39,937 bases of DNA. It comes from Spongiibacteraceae bacterium. GTDB taxonomy: Bacteria; Pseudomonadota; Gammaproteobacteria; Pseudomonadales; Spongiibacteraceae. The notes beneath the pieces were generated by a model that was not told the DNA's origin, did no database searches, and saw only the letters and a list, made by a program, of their open reading frames with translations. The position numbers and the translations under genes were made by a program. Positions 1 to 9,105 of the stretch are shown here, one piece after another (position 1 is the stretch's first letter; every line of letters starts with the position of its first letter). The stretch lies in NCBI GenBank assembly GCA_002710725.1, contig PAKT01000088.1, positions 1 to 39,937 on the forward strand. The letters are read 5' to 3'.

Positions 1-34
1 GAGCCTGGGACTCAAAACACCCGAAGAAGTGCAC

Positions 35-64
35 AAAAAAGCCGCGTCCTATACGGAAGCGGCT
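35..64 (-). terminator. Putative rho-independent terminator read on the minus strand
   Basis: Minus strand reads AGCCGC-TTCCGTATAGGAC-GCGGCT followed by a T-run; no minus-strand gene immediately upstream is identified. Confidence 0.5.
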
Positions 65-72
65 CCTTGAAA

Positions 73-91
73 CCTGACAACCTATGTCAGG
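73..91. promoter_or_regulatory. Perfect 7-5-7 inverted repeat CCTGACA-ACCTA-TGTCAGG upstream of the TetR gene, candidate operator
   Basis: Direct reading of the palindrome; about 77 bp upstream of the regulator start. Confidence 0.4.
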
Positions 92-167
92 ACGGGACAG
101 GCAGTTTTTATGGACAGTCACACGTTAACATGGCACTTTCGAACGTTCACAGTCTGACCGGACATCC

Positions 168-809
168 ATGAAAACCCGCGATCGTATTCTGCAAACCAGC
201 CTCGAACTGTTCAACCTTGAAGGCGAACCCAACGTCACGACGGTGGATATTGCCAACGAGCTGGATATCAGCCCCGGCAACCTCTACTACCACTTCAAGG
301 GCAAGGAGGACATCATTGGTGACCTCTACGACCGCTTTCACAACGAACTCAGCGATATTCTGAGCGCCCCCATCAGCCAGATACTGAAACCCGATGACGC
401 CTGGTTCTACCTCTACATCGTGTTCGAGGAAACCTACAAGCAACGCTATTTCTATCGCAACCTGAACGACATCCTGCAGCGCTACCCCGCCATTGAAAAA
501 CGCTTTCGCCGCCTGCTTGCGCAAAAAGTGACCGCCGCGCAGGCTGTTGCCCGCCCACTGATAGAGCGCGGCGTGCTGGCCCTGGACGAAGGCCAGTTGG
601 GGCGACTGAGTGAGGCCGTGGCCATGCAGGTGACTTTCTGGCTGACCTATGACCTGCTGCGCAACAACAAGGCCCCCGAGCAGCTGCAGATCCACCAGGG
701 CGTGTTGCAGGTAATGTCACTGATTGCTCCCCACCTTACCGAGAACTACCGCAGTTTCTACGACGACTGCTGCAAGCTGTTCGACTCATTGACCGCAGAT
801 TTAATCTGA
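168..809 (+). CDS. TetR/AcrR family transcriptional regulator
   Basis: N-terminal HTH: RDRILQTSLELFNLEGEPNVTTVDIANELDISPGNLYYHFKGKEDI. Confidence 0.9.
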   Translation: MKTRDRILQTSLELFNLEGEPNVTTVDIANELDISPGNLYYHFKGKEDIIGDLYDRFHNELSDILSAPISQILKPDDAWFYLYIVFEETYKQRYFYRNLNDILQRYPAIEKRFRRLLAQKVTAAQAVARPLIERGVLALDEGQLGRLSEAVAMQVTFWLTYDLLRNNKAPEQLQIHQGVLQVMSLIAPHLTENYRSFYDDCCKLFDSLTADLI

Positions 810-935
810 ACTGTCCTCTCCCGCCGGGACAGGTGGGTACTTGTCACACTCCCTTGCTGTCAAGTCTCGCGGCAGCGCGGCACTTTCTGCATAATGCGGC
901 GCTCCCTTAACGAATAAGACTCAGGTTGTACACGA

Positions 936-3239
936 ATGAAGCAAATTCTCCAGACCATTGCCCAGGAACTGAACACCGCATTGCGCAATGTCGAAGCGGC
1001 TGTTCAATTATTGGACGAGGGCGCTACCGTGCCGTTTATTGCCCGCTACCGGAAAGAAGTCACCGGCGGCCTGGACGACACGCAAATGCGCGATCTGGAG
1101 AGTCGGCTGGGTTATCTGCGGGAACTGGAAGAGCGCCGCGAGGCCATCCTCAGAAGCATCCGTGAACAGGACAAGCTCACCCCGGAGTTGGAGCAGAAAA
1201 TTATTGAGGCCGACACTAAAAGTCGACTGGAAGACCTCTATTTGCCCTACAAGCCCAAGCGTCGCACCAAGGGACAGATCGCCATCGAAGCCGGGCTGGA
1301 GCCTCTGGCTGACGCCCTGCTGGGCAACCCCGAGCTCGACCCGGAGACCGAGGCCACCGGCTACCTCAACCCCGAGCAGAAAATTGAAAGCAGCAAAGAC
1401 GCCCTCGACGGTGCCAAATACATTCTGATGGAGCGTTTTGCCGAAGACGCAGACCTGATCCAGAAGCTGCGCAACTTTGTCTGGGAAGAAGGCAGACTCA
1501 CCGCTGCAGTGATGGCCGGCAAGGAAAAGGAAGGCGAGAAGTTCAGCGACTACTTCGAGCACAGCGAAGCTCTGAAAACCACGCCCTCGCACCGGGCGCT
1601 GGCCATGTTTCGCGGCCGCAATGAGGGCGTACTCTCCCTCAACATCCAGCTCGGCGACGAAGCCAGTGCCAGCCCCTGCGAGGCCATGGTGGCTGACCAC
1701 TGGAACCTCAGTTTCTCCAACCGCCCTGCCGACAAATGGCTCAGCGAAGTGGTGCGCTGGACCTGGAAGATCAAACTGTATATCCATCTCGAGACTGATC
1801 TGCTGGGCCAGCTGCGCGAGCGCGCCGAGGCCGATGCCATCCAGGTGTTCTCCTCCAACCTGAAAGATCTGCTGCTGTCGGCGCCGGCAGGCCCGCGCGC
1901 CACCATCGGATTGGACCCGGGCTTGCGCACCGGTGTCAAAATGGCGGTGATCGATGCCACCGGCAAGGTGCTGGACCACGGCGCCATCTTCCCTACCCCA
2001 CCGCAAAACAAACTGGCAGAAGCCGGCGCGGTACTGCTGAAGATGATCAAAACCTACAATATCGAACTGATCGCCATCGGCAACGGCACCGCCAGCCGGG
2101 AAACCGACAAATTTGTCGGCGATCTGCTGGCAGCACACCCCGAGCTGAACACGACCAAAGTGATGGTCAATGAATCCGGTGCGTCCATCTATTCCGCCTC
2201 CGAGTATGCCGCCAAGGAATTCCCGGATCTCGACGTCACCATTCGCGGCGCGGTTTCCATTGCCCGACGCCTGCAGGACCCGCTGGCCGAACTGGTGAAG
2301 ATCGAGCCCAAGTCCATCGGCGTCGGCCAGTACCAGCACGATGTATCCCAGACCGCCCTGTCGCGTTCACTGGATGCGGTAGTCGAGGACTGCGTAAACG
2401 CGGTCGGCGTTGATGTGAATACCGCCTCGCCGGCGCTGCTGACCCGCGTCTCCGGTTTGAATGCCAGCATCGCCGCCAATCTGGTCCAGTACCGGGATGA
2501 AAATGGCATGTTCAAAGATCGCGAATCTCTGAAGAAAGTCCCCCGCCTGGGCGATAAGACCTTTGAACAGGCGGCGGGCTTTCTGCGCGTCATGAACGGC
2601 GACAACCCGCTGGACAGTTCAGCGGTTCACCCGGAATCCTACAGCGTGGTGGATAAAATCGTGCAGCAGTGCGGCCGCCAGGTAGGTTCACTGATTGGTG
2701 ACAGCACCTTTCTGCGCGGTCTCAAACCCGAGCAGTATGTGGATGACAAATTCGGCCTGCCGACTATTCGCGACATTATCATCGAACTGGACAAACCCGG
2801 TCGCGACCCTCGTCCGGAATTCAAAACCGCCAGTTTCAAGGACGGCATCGAGAAAGTCAGTGACCTGCAGCCGGACATGATCCTGGAAGGCTGTGTAACC
2901 AACGTCACTAATTTTGGCGCCTTCGTGGATATCGGTGTGCATCAGGACGGCTTGGTGCACATATCCGCCCTGTCACACCAGTTTGTCAAAGACCCGCGCG
3001 AGGTGGTGAAGGCCGGTGATATCGTGAAAGTGAAGGTGCTCGATGTCGATATCCAGCGCAAGCGCATTGCCCTGAGCATGCGCCTCGACGACAAGGCAAC
3101 GCCCCAAGACAAGGCCTCTCGCGACAACAATAGGCGCAGTGGCGGCGGCAAGGCCAAGCAACCCCGCCAACAGGAATCTGAAAATAATAATGCGCTGGCT
3201 GCGGCCTTTGCCAAGGCAAAACAGGGCGGGCGTCTCTGA
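936..3239 (+). CDS. tex: Tex family transcription accessory / S1 RNA-binding protein
   Basis: 767 aa, Tex N-terminus, YqgF-like domain ([17 protein letters not shown]), HhH region and C-terminal S1 domain ([30 protein letters not shown]). Confidence 0.97.
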   Translation: MKQILQTIAQELNTALRNVEAAVQLLDEGATVPFIARYRKEVTGGLDDTQMRDLESRLGYLRELEERREAILRSIREQDKLTPELEQKIIEADTKSRLEDLYLPYKPKRRTKGQIAIEAGLEPLADALLGNPELDPETEATGYLNPEQKIESSKDALDGAKYILMERFAEDADLIQKLRNFVWEEGRLTAAVMAGKEKEGEKFSDYFEHSEALKTTPSHRALAMFRGRNEGVLSLNIQLGDEASASPCEAMVADHWNLSFSNRPADKWLSEVVRWTWKIKLYIHLETDLLGQLRERAEADAIQVFSSNLKDLLLSAPAGPRATIGLDPGLRTGVKMAVIDATGKVLDHGAIFPTPPQNKLAEAGAVLLKMIKTYNIELIAIGNGTASRETDKFVGDLLAAHPELNTTKVMVNESGASIYSASEYAAKEFPDLDVTIRGAVSIARRLQDPLAELVKIEPKSIGVGQYQHDVSQTALSRSLDAVVEDCVNAVGVDVNTASPALLTRVSGLNASIAANLVQYRDENGMFKDRESLKKVPRLGDKTFEQAAGFLRVMNGDNPLDSSAVHPESYSVVDKIVQQCGRQVGSLIGDSTFLRGLKPEQYVDDKFGLPTIRDIIIELDKPGRDPRPEFKTASFKDGIEKVSDLQPDMILEGCVTNVTNFGAFVDIGVHQDGLVHISALSHQFVKDPREVVKAGDIVKVKVLDVDIQRKRIALSMRLDDKATPQDKASRDNNRRSGGGKAKQPRQQESENNNALAAAFAKAKQGGRL

Positions 3240-3263
3240 CGCCCTTGTGACCTGGCCGGCGGG

Positions 3264-4253
3264 TCAGTAGACCGGCAACCAGGACGCGCAGTTGCCGGGC
3301 TCGCTGACTGCCGTCGCTGCAGACAGTTCCTTTTCGCTGTTTTCCAGGCGGCTATCGAAAGGCGCCAGTGTGCGGGCCCGTTTTATTGCCTGCTGGGCCG
3401 TAAGCTGACACCCTGCCTCTGCCAGCGCAAAGGCAAAATTATTCCAGGCCAGTGCATTTCCCGGCTGCAATTGCAGGCTGCGTTGAAAATACGCCAGTGC
3501 ACCGTCGCGTTTTTTGTCCTGTAAATAATTGGCCATCATAAACTGGGCTGTGGCCGAGCGCGGCCAGTGCTCAGTGGCCTCTGACAGGGCATTTTCATAC
3601 TGCCGGTCTGACAGCGTGGCGGTCTCGCGCATTTTCTCGAGTTCTGACAGATACGTCAGCGCGCTTGCCGCTGCCGGATACTCTCCCAGCGGTACCGGCA
3701 CCAGCCCCCAGTAATCGCTGCGGTGCCAGGTTTTCATAAAGGTGCGGGCAGGTATCGCATAGTAAGCCTGCTTGCCGGAATGCAGCAGCAGGGTTGCCCC
3801 CGCATTTTCATAGCCAACCACAAGCGCGTAGTGCCATTGCGGCCACCAGTTGAAGGACAGATTCTGCAAAACCAGCACCGGGTTGCCTGCGTCCAGCTCG
3901 GCAACCACCGCGTCCAAGGTGGGCAGCGCTGGATAAGGCAATAAACCCTGACGGCGAACAGCGGCTGTCATTTCCAGCGTCAACGAACCTTCCCGCCCGG
4001 GCAGGTAAACCTGCCGAACCAGCTCATCGATAGCAACGTCCTGACCACGAAACTGCAACGCAGACGTGAGCGCCGCCGGACCGCAATGGGCCACCTCCTG
4101 TTCCACAAAGGGCACATCGAGCCTGACACTGTCACGCTCGGGTGGCGTGCTGGGCTTGACCGTTGCACAGGCGGATAAGACCAGCGCCATAGACACAACC
4201 AGCAGACGAAAAAAAACTCGCCTCAAAGAGGCGAGTTTATGAAGCAGAGCCAT
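3264..4253 (-). CDS. PA2778-like C39-type cysteine peptidase lipoprotein with TPR-like C-terminus
   Basis: Lipobox LVLSACA; C39-like motif VPFVEQEVAHCGPAALTSAL; TPR-like C-terminus; start taken at MALLHKLASL rather than the longer ORF start. Confidence 0.82.
   Translation of the reverse strand: MALLHKLASLRRVFFRLLVVSMALVLSACATVKPSTPPERDSVRLDVPFVEQEVAHCGPAALTSALQFRGQDVAIDELVRQVYLPGREGSLTLEMTAAVRRQGLLPYPALPTLDAVVAELDAGNPVLVLQNLSFNWWPQWHYALVVGYENAGATLLLHSGKQAYYAIPARTFMKTWHRSDYWGLVPVPLGEYPAAASALTYLSELEKMRETATLSDRQYENALSEATEHWPRSATAQFMMANYLQDKKRDGALAYFQRSLQLQPGNALAWNNFAFALAEAGCQLTAQQAIKRARTLAPFDSRLENSEKELSAATAVSEPGNCASWLPVY
4209..4238 (-). terminator. Strong rho-independent terminator-like hairpin inside the start of the C39-like peptidase CDS
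   Basis: Minus strand: AAACTCGCCTC-TTT-GAGGCGAGTTT followed by more T (8 T in total); perfect 11-bp stem, 3-nt loop. Confidence 0.75.
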
Positions 4254-4269
4254 AATCAACTCAGGCGGA

Positions 4270-4668
4270 TCAGTTAACCGGACGGATAAAGGGGAAGATA
4301 TCCGTCGCGCCAATCACATCGGTAATGACAAACACAATAAAGATCGTCAGAACCACACCGACCAGACCGGCACCGGCGGGCGCATCCTGCAGGTTGGCAT
4401 TCAGCTGCGCTAGCTCAGCGGCGGTCATCGCATTGATGCGTGCATCAACGTCAGTTGGCGAAACGCCCATATCCACCAGCTGCTGCTTCACATCGTCGCG
4501 ATCAAGAAAGGCTTTGACCGATTGCTTGTTCTCAAACTGGTGCTGCTCAACCAACATGTCAGAGGACGAAATAACCCCTGCGTTGGCGGATGACAGCAGC
4601 AGACCGCTCCACATGACCAAGGCTGACAGAATCAGGGACAGGGTCTTTCCGGTTTTTGTGCGATGCAT
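4270..4668 (-). CDS. PA2779-like small secreted/membrane protein
   Basis: Signal peptide, central helical region, C-terminal TM segment (GLVGVVLTIFIVFVITDVIGATDIFPFIRP); adjacent to C39-like peptidase. Confidence 0.75.
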   Translation of the reverse strand: MHRTKTGKTLSLILSALVMWSGLLLSSANAGVISSSDMLVEQHQFENKQSVKAFLDRDDVKQQLVDMGVSPTDVDARINAMTAAELAQLNANLQDAPAGAGLVGVVLTIFIVFVITDVIGATDIFPFIRPVN

Positions 4669-4755
4669 AAACTATCTCCAGTTGTTAGCTAAAAACTCAG
4701 CTCGATAGAAGCGCATTCTACTCCTGTTACCAAGGCGAGTTTAGCGCTTGTAAAT

Positions 4756-4767
4756 ATTCACGTGAAT
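4756..4767. promoter_or_regulatory. 12-bp perfect palindrome ATTCACGTGAAT between cobS and the PA2779-like gene
   Basis: Direct reading; lies about 88 bp upstream of the PA2779-like start codon. Confidence 0.3.
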
Positions 4768-4785
4768 TAAAGCCGTCGAACTCGC

Positions 4786-5562
4786 TTACAAGCTGACGGC
4801 CAGTATGCAGCTATAGACCAGCACTTCACTGATTTGTTGCGCCGCGCCCAGGGCATCGCCGGTAAAACCACCCAGTCGCTGTCGCAATTGTGCGGAAAAT
4901 CCCACTATGAATAGCGCAAGGATCACAATCAGCGCCAGGATCACGGCAATCTCCAGAAACAATAACAGCGGCAACAAAGGGGCTGCGCCGAGTAACAGCG
5001 CTGGTGGGTCAATGGATTCGGCCAGAGGCTTACTTTTACCTTCCGCTTTCGCATAGGGTGTATTCAGCATCAGACTGATCGCTGTCCAGCGGCTGAGGCC
5101 CGCGGTCAGAACAATAGCGATTAGCACAAGTTGCGAATCCAGTGAGGCGATCAGTGCGATCCGAAGCGCCAGCGCAAAAAACAAACCGGACACCCCGAAG
5201 GTGCCAAGGCGCGAGTCGGTCATGATTTTTAGGCGACTGGCACGATCCTGACCGCCAAAACTGTCGCAGTAGTCGGCAAAACCGTCTTCGTGAAAGGCGC
5301 CGGTCAACAAAATAACCGACATGACACTGAAGAGTGCTGCCAGCCAGACGTTGGAAAACAGACTAAGCGCCAGACTGTAGGCCAGCGCCTGCAACAATCC
5401 AAGCACCAGACCCACCCAGGGGAAAAAGCGCGCGGACCGATTCAATGCTTCCGGCGAGTACTGGATTTTCCCCAGCGCGGGCAACCGCGTCAGAAAAGTC
5501 CAGGCAAGCCAGAGTTCATTGAGCGCTGCTGACAGAGGTGTGCGTTCAGACATAGGGAGCAA
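4786..5562 (-). CDS. cobS: Adenosylcobinamide-GDP ribazoletransferase
   Basis: Multi-TM protein with FHEDGFADYCDSFGGQDRASRLKIMTDSRLGTFG motif. Confidence 0.93.
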   Translation of the reverse strand: MLPMSERTPLSAALNELWLAWTFLTRLPALGKIQYSPEALNRSARFFPWVGLVLGLLQALAYSLALSLFSNVWLAALFSVMSVILLTGAFHEDGFADYCDSFGGQDRASRLKIMTDSRLGTFGVSGLFFALALRIALIASLDSQLVLIAIVLTAGLSRWTAISLMLNTPYAKAEGKSKPLAESIDPPALLLGAAPLLPLLLFLEIAVILALIVILALFIVGFSAQLRQRLGGFTGDALGAAQQISEVLVYSCILAVSL

Positions 5563-5605
5563 GCCGGCAAAAGCGCAAGCTTAGCCGCTCCCCCCTGTGA
5601 GCGAA

Positions 5606-5629
5606 AGGGCCCCGCTGACGGAGCCCTGT
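5606..5629 (-). terminator. Putative terminator downstream of hsp20
   Basis: Minus strand AGGGCTCCGTCAGCGGGGCCCTTT hairpin with a mismatch and a short T run, just after the hsp20 stop. Confidence 0.5.
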
Positions 5630-5642
5630 TCAGTTCAGCCGA

Positions 5643-6056
5643 TCAATGGACATTGATGGCGATGCGGCGAGGCTCAGCATCTTTTGACTTCGGCAGATGG
5701 ATCGCCAGAACGCCATTGTTGTACTTGGCCTCTATGCTATCCACATCGGCAATTTTCGGCAGGGTAAACCGTCGCACGAAATCGCCGCGCCAGCGCTCAT
5801 TGCTGAGACTGGTGCGCTCGCCGTCGTCCCAATCGCGCTTGCCTTTCACCGTCAGCTGCTGGGCGTGCGTGGTGATTTCCACATCATCGGGATTCACCCC
5901 CGGCAGATCGACAGTAATGAAATAACCGCCTTCGTCCTCGGCCAGATCCACAGCCGGACTCCAGCTCTGCTGCTCTGCACCGGCATTGACGAAGCGGTTG
6001 AAATCCCGGCGGAAGTCATCCAGCCAGGCATAGGGTGTGTAAGTAAACGCAGACAT
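5643..6056 (-). CDS. Hsp20/alpha-crystallin family small heat shock protein
   Basis: ACD signature: VDLPGVNPDDVEITTHAQQLTVKGKR ... FTLPKIADVDSIEAKYNNGVLAIHLPKS. Confidence 0.95.
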   Translation of the reverse strand: MSAFTYTPYAWLDDFRRDFNRFVNAGAEQQSWSPAVDLAEDEGGYFITVDLPGVNPDDVEITTHAQQLTVKGKRDWDDGERTSLSNERWRGDFVRRFTLPKIADVDSIEAKYNNGVLAIHLPKSKDAEPRRIAINVH

Positions 6057-6103
6057 GATTCACCTCCAAATACTTACCAGGCGTAATGTGCCTGTTATTT
6101 CGA

Positions 6104-6131
6104 AAATGGGGATAAGTAATGATTTTTCAAG
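6104..6131 (-). promoter_or_regulatory. Sigma-32 (RpoH) type heat-shock promoter for hsp20
   Basis: Minus strand CTTGAAA - 13 bp - CCCCATTT; a second CTTGAAA lies at 6139-6145. Confidence 0.85.
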
Positions 6132-6197
6132 AGGGGCCTTTCAAGTACTGGCGCGCAAGGGGTAGACTTAGTCCCTCACTGACAGAAGGAGCCTCCA

Positions 6198-6677
6198 ATG
6201 ACGATTAAAACAGGCGATAAAATCCCCTCCGTAACACTGAAAACCATGGGCGGCGAAGGCCCTCAGGACATCACTACCGACAGTATTTTCTCCGGCAAAA
6301 AAGTGGTTCTGTTTGCCGTGCCCGGTGCCTTTACCCCCGGCTGCTCCATGACTCATCTGCCCGGCTTTGTGGTCAATGCGGAAAAAATCAAGGCCAAGGG
6401 CGTCGACACCATCGCCTGCCTGTCTGTTAACGACGCCTTTGTTATGGGCGCCTGGGGCAAGGATCAGAATGCCGATGAAATCCTGATGCTGGCGGACGGC
6501 AATGCCGAGTTCACCAAGGCCTGCGGCCTGGAAATGGATGGTTCAGGTTTTGGCATGGGCGTACGCTGCAAGCGCATGGCAATGATTGTCGACGATGGTG
6601 TGGTCAGCCACTTTGCCATCGAACCGCCCGGTGGCATTGTCGAAACCTCTGCCGAAAAGATCCTCGAACTTCTGTAA
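6198..6677 (+). CDS. Peroxiredoxin (Prx5/glutaredoxin-type)
   Basis: VVLFAVPGAFTPGCSMTHLPGFV peroxidatic Cys motif; 159 aa. Confidence 0.95.
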   Translation: MTIKTGDKIPSVTLKTMGGEGPQDITTDSIFSGKKVVLFAVPGAFTPGCSMTHLPGFVVNAEKIKAKGVDTIACLSVNDAFVMGAWGKDQNADEILMLADGNAEFTKACGLEMDGSGFGMGVRCKRMAMIVDDGVVSHFAIEPPGGIVETSAEKILELL

Positions 6678-6697
6678 TCACTCGCCCGGACAAGACC

Positions 6698-7507
6698 ATG
6701 AGCGCAGCACCAACCGTTCTGGTGTTTGATTCGGGCGTCGGCTCTCTCAGTATCGGCGGCGAAATCCATCGCCGCCTCCCCCAGCTCAATCTGATCTACG
6801 CCATGGACAGCGGCGGCTTTCCTTATGGTGAATGGGAAGAAGCGGCACTGAGCGCGCATATTTGCGCGACGATTACCTTACTGGTAGAACAAACCCGCCC
6901 CGACCTGCTGGTGGTTGCCTGCAACTCGGCGAGCACTACCGTACTACCCGCCTTGCGTTCCCAGCTGACCCTGCCCGTGGTGGGTGTTGTGCCGGCCATT
7001 AAACCCGCGGCCTCGCTCAGCCGCAGTCGCGTGATCGGCCTGCTTGCCACCCCCGGCACCGTGCGCCGGCAGTACACCGCACAGCTGATCAACGACTTTG
7101 CCTCAGACTGTTGTGTGATATCGGTGGGCAGCAGTGCGCTGGCGCCGGCCATCGAGCGTCAGTTCTGGGAGGGCACAGATCACCCGGAGCTTTACCAGAC
7201 ACTGGCGGCAGAATTCGCAGGCCACCCCCGCGCCCCTGACATGGATACCCTGGTGCTGGCCTGCACCCATTTCCCGCTGGTCGCAGCGCAGTTGCGTGAG
7301 TATTTTCCTGGGGTAAGCCTAGTGGACTCCGGCGAAGCAATTGCCCGCCGGGTAGAGTCTCTGCTCGGCTCAGCCCTGCCGACGGTAGGCCAGCCTGGTG
7401 AACAGCGCGTTATCGTGCTGGGAGAAAGGAGGGTCAGTGCGCACTTTCTGGAAAAACTTTCCGCGCAGGGAATATCCCAGAGGCCAACGCTGGTCGCTGC
7501 GGATTAG
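6698..7507 (+). CDS. murI: Glutamate racemase
   Basis: VFDSGVGSLSI, VVACNSASTTVLPALR and LACTHFPLV motifs. Confidence 0.95.
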   Translation: MSAAPTVLVFDSGVGSLSIGGEIHRRLPQLNLIYAMDSGGFPYGEWEEAALSAHICATITLLVEQTRPDLLVVACNSASTTVLPALRSQLTLPVVGVVPAIKPAASLSRSRVIGLLATPGTVRRQYTAQLINDFASDCCVISVGSSALAPAIERQFWEGTDHPELYQTLAAEFAGHPRAPDMDTLVLACTHFPLVAAQLREYFPGVSLVDSGEAIARRVESLLGSALPTVGQPGEQRVIVLGERRVSAHFLEKLSAQGISQRPTLVAAD

Positions 7508-7848
7508 CGGGTGTTGAAGGTATCCAGCTCGGCGTGCACCTTGCGCGATACAATATCCATGTTTTCCACCGTGCGGTTGTAGGCGTTCAGTCGCTCCAGC
7601 AGGATTTCCACATCCACGTCGGGTTCCGACACTTTGAGCGCATCGATACAGTCCAGAAAGCTCTGTGCCCGGGCCTGATAGGCGCGCATTTCCCGGTAAG
7701 CTTCGAGCATGGTCTGCTTGTCAGCCGCACTTCCATCCGGTACTGCAGGCATCGGAGGTTCTTTGCAATCGGCTATTGCCTGAGGCAGGCCTACTACCTG
7801 TAAAAGCAGCAGTACGGCCATTCCAATGGCCTTGTTATGTAATTTCAT
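7504..7848 (-). CDS. Hypothetical periplasmic protein
   Basis: Signal peptide (IGMAVLLLLQVVGLPQAIA) followed by a short helical domain; ends tail-to-tail with murI. Confidence 0.7.
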   Translation of the reverse strand: MKLHNKAIGMAVLLLLQVVGLPQAIADCKEPPMPAVPDGSAADKQTMLEAYREMRAYQARAQSFLDCIDALKVSEPDVDVEILLERLNAYNRTVENMDIVSRKVHAELDTFNTR

Positions 7849-7903
7849 TGCTACCGCACAAACAAAATTTCGGGCTAAACCTTAGCAGGTTTCCGAAAAA
7901 AAG

Positions 7904-7926
7904 AAAGGAGGCACCAGGCCTCCTTT
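7904..7926 (-). terminator. Rho-independent terminator downstream of the Rieske gene
   Basis: Minus strand AAAGGAGGC-CTGGT-GCCTCCTTT followed by CTTTTTTT. Confidence 0.75.
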
Positions 7927-7951
7927 CACGATCCAGACTGTTTGCCGGGAA

Positions 7952-8944
7952 TTACAGGGCTTTCGGGTCGAAACCGTCGGCGTAGAACTGGCTGTACCAT
8001 TTGCGGAATTTCGCAATCGGGCCATCACCGTCACAGAGGATCGGCAGCGGACGGTAGATCTTGTGCTCCCAGATAGGCGCGTCTTCTTCCAGCTGGCCGA
8101 CAATGTCTTTCACAATCGCCGCGTTCACGCCGCCTTTCTTCACTTCGCCATTGATTTTCGGTTGAGTGAAAGCAAAGCGGATCTGCACGGTTTCGTTGTC
8201 GATCGGTGTGGTCAAGCCCATCAGGCAGGTTTCAGCAATGCCCTTGAAGCGGGTATAGCCCTGACCGGGACCAAAACTGGCGGTGTGGATTTCACCCTTC
8301 ACTTCACCGCGCGGCGTCGGCATATTGGCCTTCTGAAGACCGCGTGACTTGGGGCCATCGTAGGTGGTTTCCCACTCGGGGAATGAAGCCGTGCCGTGAA
8401 CATAACGAAAGTGCGCCGGATCGGCGGCATTTTCAGCCATTTCCTGAGGATGGGTGTTCAGCGTCCAATCGTAACGGTCCTGAGGTGACCACTCGTCGCT
8501 GTTCATCTCTTCGTGGGTTTCAACTTCCCACAGTGGATCAACCCGCTCCGGGTGATACCAGGCCCAGATCACCTGATTGGTTTCACGGGTGGGGAAGGCG
8601 TACAGGCACTGTTTGCCCGCCACTTTCGGCGGCATGTTCTTGGCGTAAGGTACGTCGGTACACTCGCCTTTTTCATTGAACTTCCAGGCGTGGAAGGGGC
8701 AAACAATGGATTCGCCCTCAATACGGCCACCCTTGCCTTCATTTTCATGAATGCCGTAACCCAGGTGAGCACCCAGGTGCGGGCAGTAAGCTTCCAGCAG
8801 CACGGGCGTTCCGCTCTCGGTGCGAAACAGCACCAGATCCTGGTTGAAATAACGCACGGCACGGGACTCGCCCGCCGCCAGCTCATCGGCATAGGAAACG
8901 GCGTACCAGCCAAAAGGCATGGGCATGGGATAACGCTGTGACAT
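7952..8944 (-). CDS. Rieske 2Fe-2S aromatic-ring-hydroxylating/ketosteroid-type oxygenase
   Basis: Rieske motif CPHLGAHLGYG...CPFHAWKF and mononuclear iron site region ENAADPAHFRYVHG. Confidence 0.9.
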   Translation of the reverse strand: MSQRYPMPMPFGWYAVSYADELAAGESRAVRYFNQDLVLFRTESGTPVLLEAYCPHLGAHLGYGIHENEGKGGRIEGESIVCPFHAWKFNEKGECTDVPYAKNMPPKVAGKQCLYAFPTRETNQVIWAWYHPERVDPLWEVETHEEMNSDEWSPQDRYDWTLNTHPQEMAENAADPAHFRYVHGTASFPEWETTYDGPKSRGLQKANMPTPRGEVKGEIHTASFGPGQGYTRFKGIAETCLMGLTTPIDNETVQIRFAFTQPKINGEVKKGGVNAAIVKDIVGQLEEDAPIWEHKIYRPLPILCDGDGPIAKFRKWYSQFYADGFDPKAL

Positions 8945-9105
8945 GTCTCTCACCTCACTTGTCGGCCGGACAGGCCCGGCATTCGATTCTGAGCTGCAAC
9001 TCTACGCTCACTGGCCAGACAAACAATGACAAATGCTGTCATCTTGCTGTCGATAGCTGCCAATGGCGCAGTATTTTTGCTCTTATGACCGATTTTGCCA
9101 AGTAA

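Noticed and set aside
811-832. CTGTCC...GGACAG hairpin after the TetR gene
   Set aside because: No T-tract follows; short stem, could be chance.
1008-2339. 443-aa minus-strand ORF antisense to tex
   Set aside because: Shadow ORF of a high-GC coding gene; low-complexity composition and no recognisable domain, while tex on the other strand is clear.
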